The notes beneath the pieces are model-generated. The model was given only the letters and a program-made list of their open reading frames with translations. It did not search any database and was not told the origin of the DNA. Below, piece after piece: positions 1-8,507 of a stretch of DNA of 15,785 nt. The number at the start of each line of letters is the position of its first letter. Position 1 is the stretch's first letter. The position numbers were made by a program, and so were the translations under genes. Source of the DNA: Burkholderiales bacterium (GTDB lineage: Bacteria > Pseudomonadota > Gammaproteobacteria > Burkholderiales > Casimicrobiaceae); contig JANXNO010000108.1 of the NCBI GenBank assembly GCA_025354075.1, forward strand, positions 1-15,785, in the 5' to 3' direction.

Positions 1-683
<683 letters not shown>

Positions 684-693
684 TTATTGATGT

Positions 694-709
694 GGCGGTC
701 TGTGCCGCC
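694..709 (-). other. Small hairpin in the grpE-dnaK gap
   Basis: The 75-nt gap between grpE and dnaK holds a GC stem of five pairs (694-698 with 705-709) around a 6-nt loop. On the transcribed minus strand it is followed by an A-rich stretch, not a U-run, so it does not look like an intrinsic terminator. It could be an RNA processing or stability element that lets dnaK and grpE levels differ; that role is inference. Confidence 0.3.
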
Positions 710-743
710 CAGAGATTTTTACGATGACCGATATGTTTGGGGG

Positions 744-1358
744 CTATGCGTGCGGTTCAACTGACGGCGAGCTCGAACCCGCGCCAGATTGACCTGTATC
801 AACGTTGCCTTCGGTCGCCTCGGGCGCCTTGGCCACAGCCACCATCGCCGGACGCAACACACGATCGCCGATGGTGTAACCCTTTTGAAACACTTGCAGC
901 ACGGTGCCGGGCGTCTCCGTCGATTCAATCTGCGTCATCGCCTGGTGGAGGTTCGGGTCAAACTTCGCTTTTTCGGCCTTGACCTCTTTCACCTTGGCGC
1001 GCTCGAAGGCCGTCACCATGTTTTTGAGCGTCATGTCCACACCCATCTTCAATTGCTGGGGTGTGCTTTGCTCATCCTTGAGCACCATCTCCAGCGTGTC
1101 TTTGACCGCCAGCAGCGCAAAGGCGAAGTCGCGCGCTGCGTAATCGCGCGCAGACTGCACTTCCTGCGCGTTGCGTTTGCGGATGTTTTCCTGCTCGGCA
1201 ACGGCGCGCAGATGCTGGTCTTTCAACGCGGCGATTTCGTTTTGTGCAGCGGCGAGTTTTTCTTCGTCCGAGAGCCACACAGATGCGGTGTCGAGCTCGG
1301 GTTTGTCGTGCAACGGTTGATCCGGGTTGGGGGTGTTTTGTTCGTCTGGCATGGACAT
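744..1358 (-). CDS. grpE: Nucleotide exchange factor GrpE
   Basis: GrpE is the homodimeric cytosolic exchange factor that releases ADP from DnaK and acts as a thermosensor. The 204-residue product has the family layout: a polar, disordered N-terminus rich in D, E, P and Q (about 1-30), a long charged helix that would form the dimer coiled coil (about 30-95, including QHLRAVAEQENIRKRN), and a C-terminal beta domain with the conserved segment FDPNLHQAM (about 138-146) and the terminal TIGDRVLRPAMVAVAK. Family length is usually 180-210 residues. The start is ambiguous: the ATG at 1358 gives MSMPDEQ, a second ATG at 1352 gives MPDEQ, and neither has a strong Shine-Dalgarno sequence. It sits directly upstream of dnaK, and the promoter ahead of it resembles a heat-shock promoter. 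Confidence 0.97.
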   Translation of the reverse strand: MSMPDEQNTPNPDQPLHDKPELDTASVWLSDEEKLAAAQNEIAALKDQHLRAVAEQENIRKRNAQEVQSARDYAARDFAFALLAVKDTLEMVLKDEQSTPQQLKMGVDMTLKNMVTAFERAKVKEVKAEKAKFDPNLHQAMTQIESTETPGTVLQVFQKGYTIGDRVLRPAMVAVAKAPEATEGNVDTGQSGAGSSSPSVEPHA

Positions 1359-1719
1359 AAAGTGAAAACCGGTGGTTAAGTCAATGTGTTGTCTGGTACT
1401 TCGGGGAGCTTTCCCCTATTTCAAGCAAGGGCAATGAAAAAAGTGATCAACTTTTGCGTCGGAGCGTTGTTCGAGCGGGGGCGGATGCGATTTCAGCATT
1501 CAGTCGACTATAGGCGTAAATGCGGTCGAGCCCCTTTTATAAAGGCGTTTCATTAAAAAGCTATTGCCAACAACGGACGATTTTTGTCCCGCCAACGACC
1601 CGCTAACCGTCCGCGCCCGCGTTTCAGGCCAGCATCCAGCGACTTCATCGCAAGCCCATGAAGCGCGGGTACGGGAAGCCCTAAATTCGCCGTCTGACAA
1701 TTTTCCCCACGGAGATGCA
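1359..1719. other. Divergent intergenic region, grpE / S9 peptidase remnant
   Basis: These 361 nt separate the divergent grpE and S9 peptidase remnant. The left part carries the sigma-32-like promoter for grpE. An AT-rich patch at 1531-1560 contains a short palindrome, CCTTTTATAAAGG (1533-1545), which may belong to a promoter or operator for the rightward gene, but no convincing -35/-10 pair could be assigned. The right part (about 1570-1710) holds nothing recognisable until the ribosome binding site GGAG at 1711-1714. An open frame runs in from about 1564, but its translation before 1720 has no protein-like features and the signal peptide fixes the start at 1720. Confidence 0.5.
1398..1425 (-). 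promoter_or_regulatory. Putative sigma-32 (RpoH) heat-shock promoter of grpE-dnaK
   Basis: Read on the minus strand, CTTGAAA (1425-1419) is followed after 12 nt by CCCCGAAGT (1406-1398). This fits the published RpoH consensus of a CTTGAAA -35 box and a CCCCATNT-like -10 box, with spacing in the accepted range. Transcription would start near 1391, giving a leader of about 30 nt before the grpE ATG. The spacer and -10 box contain a 5-bp inverted repeat (GGGGA, loop AAGC, TCCCC; 1403-1416). No CIRCE/HrcA operator is visible, so RpoH control is the more likely heat-shock route. Confidence 0.75.
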
Positions 1720-3618
1720 GTGAAATTTCGTAAATGGCTGTTAGCGCTTACCAGCGCCTGCCTCATCGCCACGGCAGCCTTCGCGCAACTCGCGAAGCTC
1801 TACCCGGTGCGCGACTTCTTTAAAAAGCCCGATCAAACCGCCTTCCGCCTGTCGCCTGATGGCAAGACGCTGAGGCTGATGCAGCCCTATGAGTCGCGGC
1901 TGAACATCTTGGTGCAGCCGATTGACAAGATGGGCAGCAAAGACGGCCGCAAACGCCTGACCTCCGAGACGGTGCGCGCGACATCTCGAACTTTTTCTTC
2001 AAGGGCCCGCAGCATGTGCTCTACACCAAGGATTTTGGTGGTGATGAGAATTTTCACGTCATGATGGTTGACATCAGCACTGGCAAGATTCAGGAGCAGG
2101 CGCCGCACGACGGCACCCGCGCCAGCATTCTCGATTCGTTGCCAGGTGATGACAACAATATCCTCGTCGCCCACAACAAGCGCGACAAACAGGTTTTCGA
2201 CGTATATCGCGTCAACATAAAAACGGGTGCGGAAACGCTCGCGGCCAAAAATCCGGGCAATTTCACCGAGTGGGTCACCGATCATGCCGGCAAGATTCGC
2301 GGCGCAATTTTGACCGACGGCGTGAACACTTCACTGTTCTACCGCGACACGGAGGGCGATGAGATCAAATCAATCGTCACCACCAATTTTCGCGAAGGCG
2401 TAGCACCGGTGGGTTGCACGGCCGACAACAAGGTGATGTTTGTCTCATCCAATCGTGGTCGCGACAAATCAGCCTTGTTTGAGTTTGACCCGAAGACAGC
2501 CAAAGGAGGCAAACTGGTCTTCGAACATCCCGAAGTGGACGTATCAACACTGGGCTGGTCGCGCGTGCGGAACACCATTACCCACACCACGGTTGACGTC
2601 GACAAATTAGAACAGGTGTTCTTCGATAAAGAGTCCGAGCGCGTCTACAAGGCAATGAGAGCCAAGTTGCCAGGCTATGAAATCAACAGACAAAGCGTGA
2701 CCAAAGACGAGCAGAAGATGATCATCGCGGCCTACAACGATCGCACTTCCGGCGCACGCTATTTCTATGACGTGAAAGCCAACAAGCTTACCAAGCTGAC
2801 CGAGATCAATCCGTCAATTGCCGAAGCTGACATGGCCGAGATGAAGCCGATCCAATACACCGCCCGCGATGGGCTGGAAATTCGCGGCTACCTGACCTTA
2901 CCGAAGGGCGTTGCCGCGGAGAATTTGCCGGTGGAGATTCATCCTCATGGCGGCACTTGGGCACGCGACGAGTGGGGCTACAACCCCAAGGTGTAGTTCC
3001 TCGCTAATCGGGGCTTCGCCGTGCTGCAGATGAACTTTCGCGGTTCGACCGGATTTGGTCGCAAGTTCCTGGAAGCGTCGTTCAAGCAATGGGCCTTGCC
3101 ATGCAGGACGACATTACCGACGGCGCGCAGTGGCTGGTCAAGGAAGGCATCGTCGACCCGAAACGCATCGCGATTTAGGGAGCAAGCTATGGCGGCTACG
3201 CCACGCTGGCCGGCATCTCCAAGACGCCCGATTTCTATGCGGCAGCGGTCGATTACGTTGGCGTGTCAAACATGTTCACCTTCATGAAATTGATCCCGCC
3301 GTACTGGAAACCTATGCTCGAAATGATCGGTGAGAGGGTGTGAGACCCTGAGAAAGGCATGGCGCAACTCACGGCCACGTCACCCGCGCTCACTGCCGAC
3401 CGAATCAAAACCCCGTTTTTTATTGCCCAGGGCGCAAAGGAACCGCGCGTTGTCAAAGCCGAGAGCGACCAGATGGTTGAAGCGCTCAAAAAAGTGGCGT
3501 CGAAGTGGACTACTTGGTTAAGGACAACGAAGGCCACGGCTTCCGTAACCAGGAAAACCAGTTTGAGTTTTATGGCGCAATGGAGAAATTTTTAGCCAAG
3601 CATATGCAGAAGGGCTAG
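1720..3618 (+). pseudogene. Inactivated S9-family (prolyl oligopeptidase-like) exported peptidase
   Basis: Joined across its lesions, this encodes about 630 residues of an S9 serine peptidase, close to family length. A GTG start at 1720 with GGAG 5 nt upstream leads into a signal peptide (KFRKWLLALTSACLIATAAFA, then QL), so the ancestor was exported. A beta-propeller-like region follows (SPDGKT; DFGGDENFH; SNRGRDKSA), then an alpha/beta-hydrolase domain ([28 protein letters not shown]; nucleophile motif GASYGG at 3179-3196; histidine in EGHGF at 3535-3537). Lesions: a frame change in the CG repeat near 1974-1981; TAG at 2994-2996 where Q is expected; a one-base loss in the G-run at 3091-3093; TAG at 3176-3178 just before the nucleophile motif; TGA at 3341-3343; and a one-base loss after the A-run at 3488-3493. 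The usual catalytic-loop NDPRV reads KEPRV (Glu codon 3440-3442). The flanking protein sequence is still well conserved, suggesting recent decay. Confidence 0.92.
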
Positions 3619-3647
3619 ACGAAGCGGGCACGACACACGGGACGAGG

Positions 3648-4556
3648 CTATGGCCTCGGCCCGCGCTGGATCGATTCCAGCCGCACGATACCGTGGCCTT
3701 CTGCGGTCTTCTTCGGCGCGACCTTCCAGGCGTGGCCGTAGATCACTTCGACGCTGATTCGAATCGGGCCATCGGACTTTCGTGCACTATCGAGCGCTGA
3801 TTCAATCGCCCGCAACTTGCGTGGCGTAAGCAACCCACGCGGACGCGTCTGCATCGAATTCACCGCGCCCTGCGCCTTGATGTCGCGCCAGAAGGCTGCG
3901 GCAGTTGCGTACTCCAGCGTGATGACTTCCATGTCCATCACCGGGTCGGCGAATCCTGCATGAATAAGCATGTCGCCGACGTCGTGCAAATCGGTTAAGC
4001 GCTGCACGCGCTCATCAGCCTCTTCACCCGCTTTGGTCAGCGCGCGGCGCAGTTCGATCAACGTGTCCGGCCCCGGTGCGGTGAACATGATCACGCCGCC
4101 GATTTTGAGCACGCGATTCCACTCGGCGAACAACGCGGGTAAATCGCTTGCCCATTGCAATGCGAAGTTGCTCCACAACACGTCGGCATGCTCGCGTGGC
4201 AATGGCAACGCGCTCATGTCGCTGACCAGACCGCGAATACGCGAGCGTTTGCCCAGCCCCGTCAACCGTGCGAGCAGGCCGCTTGCAGACGGCACTGCTT
4301 GCGCAACCATCGCCGGCGAATGATCAATCGCCACCACCACCGCCTCCGGGAAACGCGCTGAAAGTGCCGCCGTATGCGTTCCCGGCCCACAGCCCACGTC
4401 GAGAATCGTCGCGGGCGCGATGCGCATCACATCAAATCGTTCGAGCAAACGATTGCCCACTTCGCGCTGCACAACCGCTGCGTCGCCATAGCTCTGCGCC
4501 GCGCGTTCAAAACGACGGCGCAGCTGCCGTATGTCGAGTGGGTTGGGCGCGCTCAT
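3648..4556 (-). CDS. bioC: Malonyl-ACP O-methyltransferase BioC-like
   Basis: BioC methylates the free carboxyl of malonyl-ACP with S-adenosylmethionine, so that fatty acid synthase can build the pimeloyl moiety of biotin. Starting at the ATG at 4556 the product is 302 residues, near family length. It shows the BioC N-terminal segment (RRRFERAAQSYGDAAVVQREV, 13-33), SAM motif I (ILDVGCGPGT, 51-60), the acidic ribose-binding position (Asp78 in AIDHS), SNFALQW (129-135), and the BioC-like LTDLHDVGDMLIHAGF (187-202) followed by ADPVMDME. The open frame extends upstream to 4817, but that extension has no family similarity and overlaps comF on the other strand; no good ribosome binding site decides between starts. 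No other biotin gene is in the window, so the gene stands apart from a bio operon. A less specific class I methyltransferase role remains possible. Confidence 0.88.
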   Translation of the reverse strand: MSAPNPLDIRQLRRRFERAAQSYGDAAVVQREVGNRLLERFDVMRIAPATILDVGCGPGTHTAALSARFPEAVVVAIDHSPAMVAQAVPSASGLLARLTGLGKRSRIRGLVSDMSALPLPREHADVLWSNFALQWASDLPALFAEWNRVLKIGGVIMFTAPGPDTLIELRRALTKAGEEADERVQRLTDLHDVGDMLIHAGFADPVMDMEVITLEYATAAAFWRDIKAQGAVNSMQTRPRGLLTPRKLRAIESALDSARKSDGPIRISVEVIYGHAWKVAPKKTAEGHGIVRLESIQRGPRP

Positions 4557-4632
4557 TGGCGACGCGATGTGAGTGACGGCATGGGAAAATCGGGTGAACC
4601 AATGACTAGCGGGAATCGAAATTCTATTGCGC

Positions 4633-5385
4633 ATGTTCAAAGCTGACGCTTCAGCCACGCTCACGTCCAGCGTGAAGCGCGTGCGTGATCGCGCTTTACC
4701 GCAAAGTTGCTTCTTCTGCGCTGACACCGGCGACGAGACAGTGTGTGCGCCCTGCGCAGCCGATTTGCCACACCTTGCCCGGCACGTTTGTCCGCGCTGC
4801 CAGCTTGATGCCGCCAATGGTGAGGTCTGCGGGCGCTGTTTGAAGAAGCCACCTGTTTGGGGGCAGCTGGTGGCGCTTTGGCGATATGAGTTTCCACTGG
4901 ATACAGCGCTGGTTTCGGCGAAGTACCATCATTCGTTTGCGATCTATCGCTGGGCCGCAACGCAACGAACTGCGTGGCCGTTTGCCAGAGACGCGACGCT
5001 TATTCCGGTGCCTCTAGCCGAGCTGCGGCTGCAATCTCGCGGCTACAACCAGGCGCAGTTAATTGCGGAGGAAATGGCGAAACGCTTCGATCTGAGTGTT
5101 GATACAGACGCCGTTATCCGCATTCGCGAGACCGATATTCAGCAACGACTGAACTGGACTGAGCGGCGGCAAAACGTGCGGGGCGCGTTCTGTGCAACGC
5201 GTTCATTCGCGGGCGAATCGATAGTGTTGATCGATGATGTGCTGACCACCGGAGCCACACTCAATTCGCTCGCACGGGCGCTGTTGGATGCTGGGGCAAT
5301 GCGCGTTGATGCATTCGTGCTGGCGCGCGTTTTGCCAATCCGCAGACGTGATCGCGTCGTTAAATTTGGGCAGGCGCGCGCTTGA
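4633..5385 (+). CDS. comF: ComF family protein (zinc-finger phosphoribosyltransferase fold)
   Basis: ComF/GntX-family proteins are linked to DNA uptake in competent bacteria, but the biochemical role is unsettled. From the ATG at 4633 the product is 250 residues. The N-terminus carries two Cys pairs at Cys26/Cys29 and Cys38/Cys41, and two more at Cys53/Cys56 and Cys66/Cys69, typical of the double zinc-ribbon in this family. The C-terminal half is a type I PRTase fold: IPVPL (124-128), RGYNQAQLIAEE (136-147) and the PRPP-binding loop IVLIDDVLTTGATL (197-210). A TTG at 4627 is an alternative start; no strong ribosome binding site separates them. It is divergent from bioC across about 75 nt and is followed 10 nt later by trmL, so comF and trmL are probably cotranscribed. 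Confidence 0.92.
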   Translation: MFKADASATLTSSVKRVRDRALPQSCFFCADTGDETVCAPCAADLPHLARHVCPRCQLDAANGEVCGRCLKKPPVWGQLVALWRYEFPLDTALVSAKYHHSFAIYRWAATQRTAWPFARDATLIPVPLAELRLQSRGYNQAQLIAEEMAKRFDLSVDTDAVIRIRETDIQQRLNWTERRQNVRGAFCATRSFAGESIVLIDDVLTTGATLNSLARALLDAGAMRVDAFVLARVLPIRRRDRVVKFGQARA

Positions 5386-5395
5386 GTAAGTTGAA

Positions 5396-5863
5396 ATGAT
5401 TCACGTCGTGCTGGTCGAACCAGAAATCCCGCCGAATACCGGCAACGTTATCCGGCTGTGCGCCAACACGGGGGCCACGCTGCACCTCGTTCGCCCGCTG
5501 GGTTTTCCGCTCGACGACGCGCGAATGCGCCGCGCAGGGCTCGACTATCACGAGTACGCGACGATGCTGGTGCATGACGATTGGGCCGCGTGCAAAGCCG
5601 CGCTCCTGGGGCGTCGAATGTTTGCAGTGGAGACGTGCGGCGTGCGATCACCGCATGCAACAGCGCTCGCGCCCGGCGACGTATTCGTATTTGGCTCAGA
5701 GACGAAAGGTCTGTCATCTGAGGTACTCGCCGACTTCGACGCCGACCATCAACTGCGTCTGCCGATGCAACCCGCGATCAGGAGTTTGAATCTGTCAAAT
5801 TCGGTCGCAGTGACGGTGTATGAGGCGTGGCGGCAGCTGGGTTTCCCCGGGGCGGCACCGTGA
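5396..5863 (+). CDS. trmL: tRNA (cytidine/uridine(34)-2'-O)-methyltransferase TrmL
   Basis: TrmL is a SPOUT-class, SAM-dependent dimeric enzyme that 2'-O-methylates the wobble base of tRNA-Leu isoacceptors. The 155-residue product matches family length and has the knotted-fold motifs in order: [20 protein letters not shown] (7-26) at the N-terminus, DYHEYA (50-55), the SAM-binding loop [10 protein letters not shown] (98-107), and the C-terminal trefoil-knot segment [11 protein letters not shown] (129-139). The ATG at 5396 lies 10 nt after the comF stop with only a weak purine-rich ribosome binding site, which suggests coupling to comF translation. Nothing appears missing. Confidence 0.96.
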   Translation: MIHVVLVEPEIPPNTGNVIRLCANTGATLHLVRPLGFPLDDARMRRAGLDYHEYATMLVHDDWAACKAALLGRRMFAVETCGVRSPHATALAPGDVFVFGSETKGLSSEVLADFDADHQLRLPMQPAIRSLNLSNSVAVTVYEAWRQLGFPGAAP

Positions 5864-5911
5864 GTCAGTGCCGCACGACGCGCGCCAACGCTGCAGAAGT
5901 AGGGTGGGGCT

Positions 5912-7336
5912 ATGACCTTTGATTCGTTGACATTCGCACTGTTCCTCGCGATAGTTTTTCCGCTCTATGCATGGCTTGGCTCATGGCCTGCCCGCAAGAA
6001 CGTGTTGCTGGTGGCGAGCTGTGTGTTTTACGGCTCGTGGAACCCGTTTTTTCTGCTGCTGCTCGCGTTCACGACTGGCTTCGACTGGTGGGCGGCGCAG
6101 CGCATTTATGCGGCATCGAGCATGCGTACGAGACGGGTGTGGTTCTGGGCGTCCATCATCGCCAGTTTGAGCTTGCTCGGCTATTTCAAGTACGCACAGT
6201 TCTTTGCCAACTCGGCGATTGAATGGCTCGCGCTTGTCGGCGTAACCTACAAGCCGATTGATCTGGGTATCGTCCTGCCGTTGGGGATTTCGTTCTACAC
6301 GTTCGAGTCGATTTCGTACATTGCCGACGTCTACAAAAGACGAATCGAACCCACCAAAAGCTTGCGTGATTACGGACTGTTCATGACATTCTTTCCGCAT
6401 TTGGTGGCGGGGCCGATCATGCGCTTCGGCGATTTCAACGCACAAACAATCACGCCGCGCGTGGTCACCGCTGACGCCACTGCGCTGGGGGCGTACATGC
6501 TCATTGCCGGTCTTTTTTTGAAGATCGTGGGGGCAGATCACGTGTTCGCGCCGATCTCGGACATCGTTTTTGCGCCCGACTACAAAGCCGGATTTATCGC
6601 CGCGTGGGCCGGCGCATTTGCCTTTTCGATGCAGGTGTACTGCGATTTCGCAGGCTATTCTCTGGCGGCTCTGGGCATCGCAAAAATGTTCGGTTTTCAT
6701 CTGCCCGCCAACTTTGAATCACCGTTTGCGTCGGTCGGCATCGCCGAGCTCTGGACGCGCTGGCACATCTCGTTATCGAACTGGCTGCGTGATTACGTCT
6801 TCAATCCGCTGGGGCACTATCGCAAGGGCCGTTTCCGCGGCTATCTGAACGTGATGATCACGTTCACGGCCTGCGGTTTCTGGCATGGGGCGGCATGGCA
6901 TTTTGTCGTGTGGGGCGCGATGCACGGTGCGTTTTTAGTCAGCGAACGACTGCTCAAAGACAGCATTGGTGACTGGAAGATTTGGGATGCGAAACCGGTG
7001 CGCTGGTTGCTGGCGTTACTCACGTTTGCGTTGTTCTCGTTGGCGGTCGTGTTCTTCCGGACGTCGACCTTGACGCTGGCATGGGAGCGCGTGATCGCGA
7101 TGTTCGGCGTGGCGATTAAAGACGCGGCAAGCCTTGCGTGGAATGGCGACAGCAAAGTGTTTGTGACCGGCCTAGTAATCGGGCTCGCAGTGCAGGCGTG
7201 GCTCAAACCCCGTAAAGGATGGGAGTGGTTGCCCGCCATCGCGTGGCCCTGGCGCGTGGCGCTACTGTCCTTGATGTCGCTCGCCATTGTGTTGTCGCCT
7301 GGCAGGACCAATGCCTTCATTTACTTTCAGTTTTAG
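5912..7336 (+). CDS. MBOAT family membrane O-acyltransferase (AlgI-like)
   Basis: MBOAT proteins of the AlgI/DltB/PatA type carry acyl groups, usually acetyl, across the inner membrane toward an extracytoplasmic polymer. The 474-residue product is almost entirely hydrophobic helices. Family landmarks are VLPLGISFYTFESISYIADV (121-140), FPHLVAGPIMR (161-171), QVYCDFAGYS (241-250), LWTRWHISLSNWLRDY (280-295), and the active-site region CGFWHGAAWHFVVWG (321-335) with the candidate catalytic histidines His325 and His330. A strong purine-rich ribosome binding site (AGGGTGGGG) precedes the ATG. The next gene starts 9 nt after the stop, with its Shine-Dalgarno overlapping the stop codon, so the two are translationally linked. 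No glycosyltransferase or alginate gene is in view, so the acceptor polymer is unknown. The family is certain; the AlgI-like role is an inference. Confidence 0.93.
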   Translation: MTFDSLTFALFLAIVFPLYAWLGSWPARKNVLLVASCVFYGSWNPFFLLLLAFTTGFDWWAAQRIYAASSMRTRRVWFWASIIASLSLLGYFKYAQFFANSAIEWLALVGVTYKPIDLGIVLPLGISFYTFESISYIADVYKRRIEPTKSLRDYGLFMTFFPHLVAGPIMRFGDFNAQTITPRVVTADATALGAYMLIAGLFLKIVGADHVFAPISDIVFAPDYKAGFIAAWAGAFAFSMQVYCDFAGYSLAALGIAKMFGFHLPANFESPFASVGIAELWTRWHISLSNWLRDYVFNPLGHYRKGRFRGYLNVMITFTACGFWHGAAWHFVVWGAMHGAFLVSERLLKDSIGDWKIWDAKPVRWLLALLTFALFSLAVVFFRTSTLTLAWERVIAMFGVAIKDAASLAWNGDSKVFVTGLVIGLAVQAWLKPRKGWEWLPAIAWPWRVALLSLMSLAIVLSPGRTNAFIYFQF

Positions 7337-7345
7337 GAGCGCGCG

Positions 7346-8344
7346 ATGACAAATTCACGCTGGCTACTGACCTGGACGCTCGCCACGGCAATCACGGTGG
7401 GCGGTTGGCTTGCGTTTGAAACTTACTGGCGCGGACAAAGCTATGCGCCGACCGTGATGGACAGCTTTGATTTGTGGTCGCAGCATCGTGCTCGTGCCGT
7501 CAAGTCGGCACCGCCGCTGCGCCTTGCAATGCTGGGGGCTTCGCGCATTCAATACGGTTTGTCGCCGGCGGTGTTTCGCGACGAAACGCATACGCTGGGG
7601 CTCAACGTTGATCCGATCATGCTTGCGGTCAACGGCCACTATCCTTTGGCTGCGTTGCGTGATTTGTCGGAGGATGATCAGTTCGCTGGCATCGCGCTGG
7701 TGGGCATCGATGCGCGTGGCATGGATCGCAACGTGTGGGAGATGCAGGCTGCGCACATTCAGCGATATCGTCACGACTGGAGCCCGTCGCGCGAGGTGCA
7801 CCGGCGGCTGCTGTCGCGTGTGCAGGCCTATGCTATCGCGGCTCGGCCCGACTTCGCGCTGGTCACACTGATCAAGCGCTACCTCAACAGCCAGGGGTCA
7901 CCGTATAAAGAGTACGTTACGTTTGAACGTGATCGATCCGGCGGCACCGACTATCGCAAGAGTGACATCGCAGCGATTCACACTGCGCGTGTTGCTGATC
8001 TTCGCAACTATTACTCAATGCACACACCGCCCACGCCTGAAGCGTGGCTTGCCGATATGCGCGAGGTGGTGCGTTGGGTCGAAAAAATCAACGCACGCGG
8101 CGGCAAAGTTGTGTTCTATCGGGAGCCGGTTTCAGGCGAGCACATCGAGCTGGACGAGGCAAATTTTCCGCGCGCGACGTACTGGGACAAACTGCTTCCG
8201 ATCATGCCCGCGCTGATGATTGACTTTCGCGACTATCCCGAGCTCAACATCGCCACGCCAGACACCTCGCATATCGACATCAAGGATATTGATCGCCACA
8301 CGCGCGCGCTGGTACAAGTTCTGAAGCGAAAACGCGTGCTTTGA
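7346..8344 (+). CDS. Membrane-anchored SGNH-like protein, partner of MBOAT acyltransferase
   Basis: I do not recognise this as a named gene. The 332-residue product begins with one hydrophobic segment (about 7-23, LLTWTLATAITVGGWLA) that looks like an uncleaved N-terminal anchor, so the rest is probably periplasmic. SGNH/GDSL-type landmarks are LAMLGASRIQYGLSP (60-74), with Ser66 in the block I position; an Asn in AVNGHYP (94-100), near where later blocks place Gly/Asn; and PDTSHI (305-310), with Asp306 and His309 in a DxxH pattern like block V. MBOAT proteins of the AlgI, DltB and PatA systems commonly pair with such proteins (AlgJ/AlgX, DltD, PatB). An AGGAG at 7335-7339, overlapping the MBOAT stop, gives this gene a strong start signal. 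The likely role is passing an acyl group to, or removing it from, an envelope polymer. The fold is tentative, the pairing much firmer. Confidence 0.75.
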   Translation: MTNSRWLLTWTLATAITVGGWLAFETYWRGQSYAPTVMDSFDLWSQHRARAVKSAPPLRLAMLGASRIQYGLSPAVFRDETHTLGLNVDPIMLAVNGHYPLAALRDLSEDDQFAGIALVGIDARGMDRNVWEMQAAHIQRYRHDWSPSREVHRRLLSRVQAYAIAARPDFALVTLIKRYLNSQGSPYKEYVTFERDRSGGTDYRKSDIAAIHTARVADLRNYYSMHTPPTPEAWLADMREVVRWVEKINARGGKVVFYREPVSGEHIELDEANFPRATYWDKLLPIMPALMIDFRDYPELNIATPDTSHIDIKDIDRHTRALVQVLKRKRVL

Positions 8345-8427
8345 CGACGCGCGTAAACATCTTCAATGGCGTAACGACTTAGCGGTGCGATCTATATTTT
8401 GAAGGGGCTAGCGGCCGATAAGTAAAT

Positions 8428-8437
8428 AAGTCGACTT
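8428..8437. repeat. Perfect 10-bp palindrome AAGTCGACTT
   Basis: This palindrome lies in the AT-rich gap between the convergent SGNH-like and kinase-like genes. The same gap has two similar AT-rich strings, TAAGTAAATAAG near 8420-8430 and TAGGTAAATAGG near 8461-8472. No function is evident; a 10-bp palindrome can arise by chance in a window of this length. Confidence 0.3.
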
Positions 8438-8453
8438 GCAATAAAAACTACGC

Positions 8454-8480
8454 GGAGCCTTAGGTAAATAGGGGCTTTTT
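8454..8480 (+). terminator. Weak candidate terminator after the SGNH-like gene
   Basis: Positions 8454-8461 can pair with 8471-8478 through four Watson-Crick pairs (AGCC with GGCT) flanked by four G-U pairs, around a 9-nt loop, and the right arm runs into a TTTTT stretch at 8476-8480. It lies between convergent genes, where a terminator is expected, but the stem is weak. Confidence 0.3.
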
Positions 8481-8507
8481 CGACAAAGCTATTGCCGTAT
8501 AACCTGA

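Noticed and set aside
789..1379. 196-codon open frame antisense to grpE
   Set aside because: It mirrors the grpE codon pattern on the opposite strand and has no family features.
1557..1568. 12-mer AAAGCTATTGCC repeated at 8485-8496
   Set aside because: Several exact 12-base repeats are expected by chance in a window this long, and the flanks do not match.
1359..1719. CIRCE (HrcA) operator upstream of grpE
   Set aside because: No TTAGCACTC-N9-GAGTGCTAA-like repeat is present; the sigma-32-like promoter accounts for heat-shock control.
3341..3343. In-frame TGA in the S9 remnant as a possible selenocysteine or readthrough codon
   Set aside because: The same frame also carries two TAG stops and three frameshifts, and no selenocysteine-insertion hairpin is evident, so decay explains it better.
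3021..3595. Several short open frames after 2996 as separate small genes
   Set aside because: Their translations are consecutive or out-of-frame pieces of one S9 catalytic domain and lack starts of their own.
4601..4618. TGACTAGCGG plus similar flank near 4604, resembling the 3' end of the kinase gene near 8505
   Set aside because: The 10-base core is short enough to be chance, one copy is coding and the other is not, and no wider similarity is seen.
5981..6700. 239-codon open frame antisense to the MBOAT gene
   Set aside because: Its translation is rich in His, Arg and Gln and has no recognisable motif, whereas the MBOAT frame on the other strand is strongly supported.
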